64,000 nucleotides of DNA from CAVTWY01 sp963738575 (GTDB lineage Bacteria > Pseudomonadota > Gammaproteobacteria > Burkholderiales > Burkholderiaceae_C), in the NCBI GenBank assembly GCA_963738575.1, contig CAVTWY010000004.1, forward strand, positions 744,001 to 808,000, written 5' to 3'. Positions 33,651 through 45,797 of the stretch are shown here, in pieces (positions within the stretch are counted from its first letter, which is position 1; every line of letters starts with the position of its first letter). The position numbers and the translations under genes were made by a program. The notes below the pieces were generated by a model, which saw only the letters and a program-made list of their open reading frames with translations, ran no database searches and was not told the DNA's origin.

Positions 33651-33803
33651 CAAAGCACGAATCGCATTCGTGCTTTGCAGTGTTCTCTGACACGACTGCA
33701 GAGAGCTAAGTTTGGTCGGACTGTGGTGCAACGCCACGGTTGTCCGCCAGCGGTTGGTAGTGGCCAACCACCAGAGCTTTGGCGCGTCGCCTGTTGCGAC
33801 GCG
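33651..33803 (+). promoter_or_regulatory. hairpin cluster in the rplL-rpoB spacer
   Basis: Three further stems in the 288-base spacer. The first is a 12-bp perfect inverted repeat CAAAGCACGAAT/ATTCGTGCTTTG with 3-base loop (33651-33677). The second is GGTTGG/CCAACC (about 33752-33769). The third is CGCGTCGC/GCGACGCG with loop CTGTT (33783-33803). They probably form an RNA processing and attenuation region; no gene is seen. Confidence 0.55.
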
Positions 33804-33871
33804 TTGACGGAGCCAGTCGCCGACGAAGTGTGTGCCCGGCCAGGCGCGCGCTTTGCGAGACGGAGTGATTC

Positions 33872-36800
33872 ATGGCGCAAGCAACCACACCCTACACCTA
33901 CACCGAGCGCAAGCGGATTCGCAAGAGTTTCGGCAAGCGCGCGAGCGTTCTAAACGTTCCTTACCTGCTGACGATGCAAAAAGACTCGTACCGAGCCTTC
34001 TTGCAAGCCGAAACCGCGCCCAGCAAGCGCAAGCCCGAGGGCCTGCAAGCGGCCTTCATTTCTGCGTTCCCGATTGTTTCGCACAACGGCTTCGTCGAGA
34101 TGAAGTTCCTCGAGTTCAACATCGCCAAGCCACCGTTTGACACCCGCGAATGCCGTCAGCGTGGCCTGACGTACGCCGCCGCCGTGCGCGCCAAATTGCA
34201 AATGATCATCTATGACCGCGAGGCCGCTGTGGCCAAGACGGTGAAAGAGATCAAAGAGCAAGAGGTCTACATGGGCGAAGTGCCCCTGATGACCGACTAC
34301 GGCTCGTTTGTGGTCAACGGCACCGAGCGTGTCATCGTCAGCCAGTTGCATCGCTCACCCGGCGTGTTTTTTGAGCACGACAAGGGCAAGACGCACTCGT
34401 CGGGCAAGCTGCTGTTCAGCGCACGTGTCATTCCTTACCGCGGCTCGTGGCTTGATTTTGAGTTCGACCCCAAAGACATCTTGTACTTCCGCGTCGACCG
34501 TCGCCGCAAGATGCCCGTCACGATTCTGCTCAAGGCCATTGGTCTGACGCCTGAAGCCATCCTGGCGCACTTCTTTGTGTTCGACAGCTTCCAGCTGCTC
34601 GACTCAGGCGCCAACATGGCGTTTGTGGCCGACCGTTTGCGCGGCGAAGTGGCTCGCTTTGACATCACCGACAAAGCCGGTGCTGTGGTCATCGAAAAAG
34701 ACAAGCGCATCACCGCACGCCACCTCAAGCAGTTGGAGCAAAGTGGCATCAAAGCCATCACCGTGCCCGAAGACTACCTGGTGGGCCGCGTCATGGCGCA
34801 CAACGTGGTGGACCCCGAGACCGGCGAAATCGTGGCCAAGGCCAACGACGAAGTCACCGAAGCGCTGCTCAAAAAGCTGCGCGTTGCCGGCATCAAAGAC
34901 GTTCGCTGCATCTACACCAACGAGCTTGACGAAGGCGCGTTCATCAGCCAAACCTTGGCCAGCGACGAAACCGCTGACGAGCTGGCAGCGCGCGTGGCCA
35001 TTTACCGCATGATGCGCCCTGGCGAGCCACCCACCGAAGACGCTGTGCAAGCGCTGTTCCAGCGCTTGTTCTACAACCCTGACACCTACGACCTGTCGCG
35101 CGTGGGCCGCATGAAGTTCAATGCCCGCGTGGGCCGCGACTCAGCTGAGGGCGAGATGACCTTGAGCAACGAGGACATCCTCGAAGTGGTCAAGATCTTG
35201 GTCGAGCTGCGCAACGGCCGTGGCGAGGTGGACGACATCGACCACCTCGGCAATCGCCGCGTGCGCTGCGTCGGCGAGCTGGCCGAGAATCAGTATCGCA
35301 GTGGTTTGGCACGCATCGAAAAAGCCGTCAAAGAGCGCTTGGGCCAGGCAGAGACCGAGGCCTTGATGCCCCACGACTTGATCAACTCCAAGCCGATTTC
35401 GGCGGCGTTGAAAGAGTTCTTTGGTGCTTCGCAGCTGTCGCAGTTCATGGACCAAACCAACCCCCTGTCCGAGATCACGCACAAGCGTCGCGTCTCGGCC
35501 CTGGGCCCAGGCGGTTTGACGCGTGAGCGGGCTGGCTTTGAGGTGCGCGACGTGCACACCACGCACTACGGTCGTGTGTGCCCGATCGAGACACCTGAGG
35601 GCCCCAACATCGGCTTGATCAACTCGTTGGCGCTGTTTGCGCAGCTCAACGAATACGGCTTCCTCGAGACGCCGTACCGCCGAGTCGAAAACGGCAAGGT
35701 CACGATGCAAATCGATTACCTGTCAGCCATTCAAGAAGGCAAGTACGTCATTGCGCAGGCCAACGCCACGCTCAATGACAAAGACCTGCTGATCGACGAG
35801 TTGGTGTCAGCGCGCGAAAACGGCGAATCGGTGTTGACCGCGCCCGAGCGCATTCAGTACATGGACGTGGCGCCGACACAAATCGTGTCGGTGGCGGCGT
35901 CGCTGGTGCCGTTCTTGGAGCACGACGACGCCAACCGCGCGTTGATGGGCGCCAACATGCAGCGTCAAGCAGTGCCCATCTTGCGCCCCGAAAAAGCGTT
36001 TGTGGGCACGGGCGTCGAGCGCGTGGCCGCCAAAGACTCGGGCACCGTCGTGGCATCACGTCGTGGTGGTGTGGTCGATTACGTCGACACCAACCGCATC
36101 GTCATCCGCGTCAACGACAACGAGACGGTGGCCGGTGAGGTGGGTGTTGACATCTACAACCTCATCAAATACCAGCGCAGCAACCAAAACACCAACATCC
36201 ACCAGCGCGCGATCGTCAAGCGTGGTGACAAGGTGGCGGCTGAGGACATCATTGCCGACGGCGCGTCGACCGACCTGGGTGAATTGGCCTTGGGCCAAAA
36301 CATGCTGGTCGCCTTCATGCCCTGGAACGGCTACAACTTCGAAGACTCGATCTTGATCAGCGAGCGCGTGGTGGCCGAAGACCGCTACACCTCGATCCAC
36401 ATCGAAGAACTCGTGGTGATGGCGCGCGACACCAAGCTCGGCTCCGAAGAAATCACCCGCGACATTCCTAACTTGTCCGAGCAACAACTGTCGCGCTTGG
36501 ACGAGAGCGGCATCGTGTACGTGGGTGCCGAGGTCAACGCCGGCGACGTCCTGGTGGGCAAGGTCACGCCCAAAGGCGAGACCACGCTGACGCCTGAAGA
36601 AAAACTGCTGCGCGCCATCTTTGGCGAAAAAGCCAGCGACGTCAAAGACACCTCGCTGCGTGTCGACCAAGGCACCAACGGCACCGTCATCGACGTGCAA
36701 GTGTTTACGCGTGAAGGCATCGAGCGCGACAAGCGCGCCCAGCAGATCATCGACGACGAGCTCAAGCGCTTCCGCCTTGACTTGAACGACCAGTTGCGCA

Positions 36801-38008
36801 TCGTCGAGGCAGACGCCTTCGACCGCATGGGCAAAATTCTGGTGGGCAAGGTTGTCAACGGTGGCCCGCAGCGCATTGGCAAGGGCGAGAAAGTCACGGC
36901 CGAATACTTGGCCAGCATCGAGAAGTACCACTGGTTTGACATCCGCCCGGCTGACGACGAAATCGCCAACCAGCTGGAGTCGATCAAGAACTCACTCGAC
37001 GCCACACGCGCCAAGTTCGATCAAGCCTTCGAAGAAAAGCGCAAGAAGCTCACCCAAGGCGACGAGCTGCCGGCGGGCGTGCTCAAGATGGTCAAGGTCT
37101 ACCTGGCCGTCAAGCGCCGCTTGCAGCCTGGCGACAAGATGGCCGGCCGTCACGGCAACAAGGGTGTTGTGTCCAAGATCGTCCCGGTCGAAGACATGCC
37201 CTACATGACCGACGGCACCCCGTGCGACATCGTGCTCAACCCCTTGGGCGTGCCTTCGCGCATGAACGTGGGGCAGGTGCTCGAAGTCCACTTGGGCTGG
37301 GCCGCCAAAGGCATTGGGCAGCGCATCGGCAACATGCTGCAGCAAGAATCGCAGCGCGCCGAAAAAGCGGTCGAGCTGCGGGCTTTGTTTGACCAGCTCT
37401 ACAACAAGAGCGGCGGCAAAACCGAGCGGCTCGACTTGCTGTCGGACGACGAGATCATCGAGATGGGTCACAACCTGTCCAAGGGTGTTCCGTTTGCCAC
37501 GCCGGTGTTTGACGGCGCCGCCGAAGAAGAGATTCGTGCCATGTTGAACCTGGCCTACCCGGCCGACTTGGCCAAGGCCAAGGGGCTCAACGCCACCCGC
37601 ACGCAGGCCACGCTGCACGACGGTCGCAACGGCGACGCGTTTGAGCGTCCTGTCACGGTGGGTTACATGCACGTCCTCAAACTGCACCACTTGGTCGACG
37701 ACAAGATGCACGCACGTTCAACCGGGCCCTACAGCTTGGTCACGCAGCAACCGCTGGGCGGCAAGGCACAGTTCGGTGGTCAGCGCTTCGGCGAGATGGA
37801 GGTGTGGGCGCTGGAGGCTTACGGTGCCAGCTACGTCTTGCAAGAGATGCTCACCGTCAAGTCCGACGACGTCAATGGCCGCACCAAGGTGTACGAGTCC
37901 ATCGTCAAGGGTGAGCACGCGATCGAAGCCGGCATGCCGGAATCGTTCAACGTGTTGGTCAAAGAGATTCGTTCACTCGGGATCGACATCGAGCTCGAGA
38001 AAAATTGA
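33872..38008 (+). CDS. rpoB: DNA-directed RNA polymerase beta subunit
   Basis: 1378 residues, the usual betaproteobacterial length. N-terminal TERKRIRKSFGKR, rifampicin-pocket region SQFMDQTNPLSEITHKRR (about residues 525-545), GFEVRDVHTTHYGRVCPIETPEGPN and the C-terminal GGKAQFGGQRFGEMEVWALEAYGA are all intact. The rif-pocket sequence is the susceptible-type consensus. Forms the catalytic core of RNA polymerase with beta prime. ATG at 33872 preceded by GGAG. Confidence 0.98.
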   Translation: MAQATTPYTYTERKRIRKSFGKRASVLNVPYLLTMQKDSYRAFLQAETAPSKRKPEGLQAAFISAFPIVSHNGFVEMKFLEFNIAKPPFDTRECRQRGLTYAAAVRAKLQMIIYDREAAVAKTVKEIKEQEVYMGEVPLMTDYGSFVVNGTERVIVSQLHRSPGVFFEHDKGKTHSSGKLLFSARVIPYRGSWLDFEFDPKDILYFRVDRRRKMPVTILLKAIGLTPEAILAHFFVFDSFQLLDSGANMAFVADRLRGEVARFDITDKAGAVVIEKDKRITARHLKQLEQSGIKAITVPEDYLVGRVMAHNVVDPETGEIVAKANDEVTEALLKKLRVAGIKDVRCIYTNELDEGAFISQTLASDETADELAARVAIYRMMRPGEPPTEDAVQALFQRLFYNPDTYDLSRVGRMKFNARVGRDSAEGEMTLSNEDILEVVKILVELRNGRGEVDDIDHLGNRRVRCVGELAENQYRSGLARIEKAVKERLGQAETEALMPHDLINSKPISAALKEFFGASQLSQFMDQTNPLSEITHKRRVSALGPGGLTRERAGFEVRDVHTTHYGRVCPIETPEGPNIGLINSLALFAQLNEYGFLETPYRRVENGKVTMQIDYLSAIQEGKYVIAQANATLNDKDLLIDELVSARENGESVLTAPERIQYMDVAPTQIVSVAASLVPFLEHDDANRALMGANMQRQAVPILRPEKAFVGTGVERVAAKDSGTVVASRRGGVVDYVDTNRIVIRVNDNETVAGEVGVDIYNLIKYQRSNQNTNIHQRAIVKRGDKVAAEDIIADGASTDLGELALGQNMLVAFMPWNGYNFEDSILISERVVAEDRYTSIHIEELVVMARDTKLGSEEITRDIPNLSEQQLSRLDESGIVYVGAEVNAGDVLVGKVTPKGETTLTPEEKLLRAIFGEKASDVKDTSLRVDQGTNGTVIDVQVFTREGIERDKRAQQIIDDELKRFRLDLNDQLRIVEADAFDRMGKILVGKVVNGGPQRIGKGEKVTAEYLASIEKYHWFDIRPADDEIANQLESIKNSLDATRAKFDQAFEEKRKKLTQGDELPAGVLKMVKVYLAVKRRLQPGDKMAGRHGNKGVVSKIVPVEDMPYMTDGTPCDIVLNPLGVPSRMNVGQVLEVHLGWAAKGIGQRIGNMLQQESQRAEKAVELRALFDQLYNKSGGKTERLDLLSDDEIIEMGHNLSKGVPFATPVFDGAAEEEIRAMLNLAYPADLAKAKGLNATRTQATLHDGRNGDAFERPVTVGYMHVLKLHHLVDDKMHARSTGPYSLVTQQPLGGKAQFGGQRFGEMEVWALEAYGASYVLQEMLTVKSDDVNGRTKVYESIVKGEHAIEAGMPESFNVLVKEIRSLGIDIELEKN

Positions 38009-38036
38009 TGACATTGACCACCCCCGATGCGTCTTT

Positions 38037-38095
38037 GACGCCTCCCCCTCAAGGGGGCGACGCCAGCGGCCCGGCCAAGCCGGTTCCGCGGCGTC
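38037..38095. repeat. REP-like GC-rich palindromic element between rpoB and rpoC
   Basis: Nested palindromes: CCCCCTCAAGGGGG (38044-38057), then GACGCC ... GGCGTC (about 38058-38095) enclosing CCGGC ... GCCGG. This type of intergenic element recurs in Comamonadaceae genomes (from memory, not searched). It lies in the 139-base rpoB-rpoC spacer and would fold strongly in the mRNA. Confidence 0.55.
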
Positions 38096-38147
38096 TGCTT
38101 GCTTTGACCGTTACTTGCTCTTTATTTTCAAGATCTAGGAGATACCC

Positions 38148-42419
<4,272 letters not shown>

Positions 42420-42485
42420 CCAGCCAGCAGGCATCCTAGGTTAAGACTTGCACACCCGCTGTTTGGGGTGTGTGGGTTGCAAACC

Positions 42486-42518
42486 AAAAGGCCGGTCCGT
42501 GTGACCGGCCTTTTTTTT
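42486..42518 (+). terminator. rpoC intrinsic terminator
   Basis: Ten-base stem AAGGCCGGTC/GACCGGCCTT with loop CGTGT, followed by eight T (42511-42518). A weaker stem CACACCC/GGGGTGTG precedes it (42451-42472). The best terminator in the window. Confidence 0.93.
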
Positions 42519-42806
42519 GATTTCAGTTCAATGACATGCGGGCAGCACTCAGGGCATGATTCGAGCGAGCGAGCGGGCGGCGGCCGGTGTTGCCGTGCGT
42601 TGACATCGACCCCACGGTTTCGAGCTGCTTTTGGTGAATCCGATGCTGTTGAACGATGCGGTAGCCACTGTTGCAAGAAAAGCTCTTGCTGATAAACCCT
42701 TGCCTACCTTGCACCCTAACGGCGAATCAGAGACACTTCGACGAAGCACGTCATTCGGCTGAGTGCTTCCACGAACATCAAGAATTCTGAGATAGAGGGG
42801 GGGGCT
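42519..42806. other. intergenic boundary between rpoC and the toxin island
   Basis: 288 bases with no recognisable gene. A short CGAGCGAGCGAG triplication is at about 42562-42574, and a run of eight G (42797-42804) sits just before the ATG of the SpvB-like gene. Base composition becomes less GC-rich toward the right, consistent with the edge of an acquired region. A promoter for the toxin genes is expected here but was not identified. Confidence 0.5.
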
Positions 42807-44096
42807 ATGCGCAACGACCAGTCGGCCGCAGTGGATGTGTGCGCAATACTTGCGCTGACCTCCTTCTTCTTGATGAAAGCGCGAACTGTTTGGATCGCGC
42901 TCGCCAAAGTTCTGATGGGATTGTCAATCTGCCAAGTTGCATACGCCAACGGCATGCAAACTGGCAGCCAGTTTTCGGTGACTGAGTCGGGCGCAGCCGC
43001 GATCTCCGTTCCGATTCAGGTTCCGCGTGGCATTGCTGGCATGGAACCCCAGCTCTCGCTTAGTTACTCAAGTGGCGCTGGCAACGGTCCGCTTGGAATC
43101 GGTTGGTCGCTTGCTGGGCTGTCTGCGATAACGCGATGCTCGAAGACCATGCAGCACGACAACGAACGTGGCACTTTGACTTACACCTCAACAGATCGGT
43201 ACTGCTTGGACGGTCAGAGGCTTCTGACTGACGCGCCAACCTCGGATGCCAACTACCACCCGACGGCGAGTACAACGCGTGAGTACTTCCTAGAACGCGA
43301 TTCATTTTCTCGTATTGTGGCGACTGGTGACGCGTCGTCCCAGCAAACGGGTAGCGCCGTGAGTTTTAAGGTCTTCACCAAATCCGGGCTCATTCTTGAG
43401 TATGGGCTCAGTGCCAATTCGCGCGCCCTGACAAAGTTTCTAAATGTGGCGACGCCAGACTTGACCCACACATGGAATCTTCAGCGCATTTCTGATCGGA
43501 TGGCAGTTCCTTCGTTCGTCGAGTTCTATTATTGTGGGGCAGAGGTCGATAGCAATGGCGCGACGTGCACCGATAGCCTGGGCAACTCAGCGTCCTATAA
43601 CGGATTCAAAACGCTGCACTACATTCGATACTCAAACCGCGGCAGCACCCTGGGGACGCGTGCGGTTGTCCTTTCTTATGAATTGCGTCCAGATCGCCAA
43701 GTTATTTACCGAGCGGGATCGTTTGTATCTCAAACGCAGAGAATAGCGAACATATCGACGTATGTTGGTTTTGCTAGTCCTACTTCGCGTGGCCAGCGTG
43801 TCAAAGTCTATGAGATGACCTACCAACCTGTGACAAGTGGCAGCGACCGCATTCGAGCTACAAACTCAAGTCGACTTACGAAGGTTCAGGAACTTCGAGG
43901 CGCGGTCGCGTCGCTTGCTCGGCCTCCCCCGCCGCGTGACACTGCGGCCGACGCAGCTGATGCTTTACCTCATCTGGTGTTTTCTTACCCTGAAGACACA
44001 GTATTTGGTCTAACGGGTACGAGCTATATTCCACCGAGCGTTAAGCCTTGCGGAGGCTATGCGGGCACGTTTCGAATTGCCCAACTTTGCCGTTGA
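42807..44096 (+). CDS. secreted SpvB-like protein (SpvB N-terminal domain only)
   Basis: 429 residues. A hydrophobic export segment (about residues 25-45, ending YANG) precedes the SpvB/TcaC N-terminal domain: FSVTESGAAAISVPIQVPRG, PQLSLSYSSGAGNGPLGIGWSL, and ITRCSKTM. In typical members this domain is fused to VCBS repeats and Tc-toxin middle domains; here the protein stops after the first domain and the rest is encoded by the next gene. An eight-G run forms the ribosome binding region. Only 45 bases separate it from the next ATG. A possible frameshift near the 3' end is discussed in the findings. Confidence 0.8.
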   Translation: MRNDQSAAVDVCAILALTSFFLMKARTVWIALAKVLMGLSICQVAYANGMQTGSQFSVTESGAAAISVPIQVPRGIAGMEPQLSLSYSSGAGNGPLGIGWSLAGLSAITRCSKTMQHDNERGTLTYTSTDRYCLDGQRLLTDAPTSDANYHPTASTTREYFLERDSFSRIVATGDASSQQTGSAVSFKVFTKSGLILEYGLSANSRALTKFLNVATPDLTHTWNLQRISDRMAVPSFVEFYYCGAEVDSNGATCTDSLGNSASYNGFKTLHYIRYSNRGSTLGTRAVVLSYELRPDRQVIYRAGSFVSQTQRIANISTYVGFASPTSRGQRVKVYEMTYQPVTSGSDRIRATNSSRLTKVQELRGAVASLARPPPPRDTAADAADALPHLVFSYPEDTVFGLTGTSYIPPSVKPCGGYAGTFRIAQLCR

Positions 44097-44141
44097 AGAA
44101 GTTGCGGTAGTCCAGCCCAATGACCGTGCCCAACTAAAACT

Positions 44142-44654
44142 ATGAAAATCAATCCCGGTGTTTGTATCGCGCGACTTTTAGCGGCGTCGGTACTTGGGTT
44201 GGCAATGCTGACACATTCCCACCTCGCACTTGCGCAACGCAGTAATCTGGTGAACATAAGCGATCCAGGCCAAGCCGAATCTCGCGATTGGGTTGACGTC
44301 AATGCTGACGGCAAAGACGACTATTGCATGCTTGCAGGCAACCAAGTAGAGCTGAAGTGCCATCTGTCGCTGGGCGACCGGCTTTCGCCTACACCAGTCG
44401 TGTACGCGATTGGGGCTGCGCAGGGTGGCTTGAAGTGGGCAGATGTCAACGGAGACGGGCACGTCGATGTCTGTCGTCTCTTGCAAGTGCCGCTTGGTTC
44501 TTTGCCTATCGCCACAACCTCGGGCACACTTCGGTGCCACTTGGGTCCGACCTTTACTGCAACGATTTCGGGCACTGTGCCGTTCTTTTCTGCAAGTTGT
44601 CCCAACCCTGGCGGAAATCGCGCGGTCGCTGGCGCAGCTCGAACTGTCATTGCT
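44142..44654 (+). pseudogene. 5' part of IS-interrupted VCBS/Tc-toxin-like secreted protein gene
   Basis: A strong signal peptide (residues 1-31, cleavage after LALA) is followed by two calcium-loop repeats, DVNADGKDDYC and DVNGDGHVDVC, of the FG-GAP/VCBS type. The frame is cut at codon 171 by an IS30-family insertion and then runs six codons into the element to a stop at 44672. Precise removal of the element joins this frame to 45782-49096 to give a product of about 1275 residues. Without excision only a short secreted fragment is made. Confidence 0.85.
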
Positions 44655-44684
44655 GGGCGGATTCAAGAGTGAAGTGCAAAAGCG
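44655..44684 (+). repeat. IS30 left inverted repeat
   Basis: 30-base end that differs from the right end by one base at position 12 (G versus A). Confidence 0.9.
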
Positions 44685-44705
44685 ATGATCCCGTAAGGTA
44701 CACCG

Positions 44706-45797
44706 ATGCACACACCACCCAGAACCTACCGCCAGCTGCAACCTGAGGACCGCGTGACGATGGCGGCGATGAAGCAACAGAATTACAGCGCAAGCGCTAT
44801 GGCGCGCGTGTTGGGGCGCCCGGTTTGCACCATCACGCGAGAGCTCAAGCGCAACAGCACCGGGGCGAGCTACGCGAGCACGCAAGCCCAAGCGTCGAGC
44901 CAGCGGCGGCGTCTGGATGCGCGGCCGATGCGTAAACTGCACATGGATTCGACGCTGTTTGGCGTCGTTAAGCATTTCTTGACGCAACGCTGGTCGCCCG
45001 AGCAGATCGCTCTGGCGATGGCGCGCGTTACCCCAAAGGACATGAGCTTCGCGTGTCGCACGAGACGATCTACAACTGCATCTACGCCCAGCCCGTGGGC
45101 GAGCTCAAGCGCGAGCTGATCGCAAGCCTGCGCCACGCGCACAACAAGCGCGTGCCGCGCAGCAAGGGGCAAGACCGCAGAGGCCAGATCCCGGACATGC
45201 AGAGCATTCACCTGCGCCCGCCAGAGATCGAGGACCGCCAGTTCCCCGGGCACTGGGAAGGCGACTTGATCAAGGGCGAGGCCAACGCGAGCGCGGTGGG
45301 CACGCTGGTGGAGCGAACAAGCCGGCTGGTCATGCTGGTCAAGCTGCCGCAGTCCGAAGCCTGCGAGCGCGGCTGCCGTGCTGCAAGCGTTCACCGACAA
45401 GCTCGTGAGCATCGCGAAGCCGATGCGCTTGAGCATGACGTACGACCAAGGGCGCGAGATGGCGATGCACAAGAGGCTCAGCGAGCTGACAGGCATCGCG
45501 GTGTACTTCTGCGATCCGCACAGCCCGTGGCAGCGCGGGTCCTGCGAGAACATGAACGGCTTGGTGCGCCAGTACTTGCCCAAGGGCACGGATCTGTCGC
45601 ATCACAGCCAAGCGCAGCTCGATGCCATCGCAGACGAGATCAACGGCAGACCACGCAAAGGGCTGGGGGTACGAACGCCTCTCGCCGTGTACGGAGAGAT
45701 GCTGATCAAAAGCACCATGCACTCCAACCAACATTCATTGATACTCGCGCTTTTGCACTTCACTTTTGAATCCGCCCTGCTTCTACAGCCGGTCTAA
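44706..45797 (+). pseudogene. IS30-family transposase, frameshifted twice
   Basis: The N-terminal helix-turn-helix (YRQLQPEDRVTMAAM, SASAMARVLGRPVCTITRELKRN) reads in the first frame. A missing T at about 45028 shifts to a second frame (VSHETIYNCIYAQPVGELKREL, then HWEGDLIKG with the first Asp). An extra A at about 45357 shifts to the third (MTYDQGREMAMH with the second Asp, SPWQRGSCENMNGLVRQYLPKG with the Glu). The last frame runs through the right inverted repeat and stops outside the element at 45797. Both lesions are single-base changes, so sequencing error is an alternative to genuine decay. Confidence 0.88.
45748..45777 (-). repeat. IS30 right inverted repeat
   Basis: Complement of the left end with one mismatch; it lies directly before the TGCT target copy. 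Confidence 0.9.

Larger units (their letters stand above)
44655..45777 (+). mobile_element. IS30-family insertion sequence
   Basis: 1123 bases. Terminal inverted repeats of 30 bases (44655-44684 and 45748-45777) match at 29 positions; the outer end is GGGCGGATTC. It is flanked by a direct repeat TGCT (44651-44654 and 45778-45781), the probable target duplication. The single transposase gene shows the IS30 DDE motifs but has two frameshifts, so the copy is probably not autonomous. Confidence 0.92.

Noticed and set aside
33872..38008. Rifampicin-resistance substitution in rpoB
   Set aside because: The rif-pocket sequence around SQFMDQTNPLSEITHKRR is the normal susceptible type.
42523..42714. 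63-codon minus frame between rpoC and the SpvB-like gene
   Set aside because: No recognisable family and no ribosome binding site; left as intergenic.
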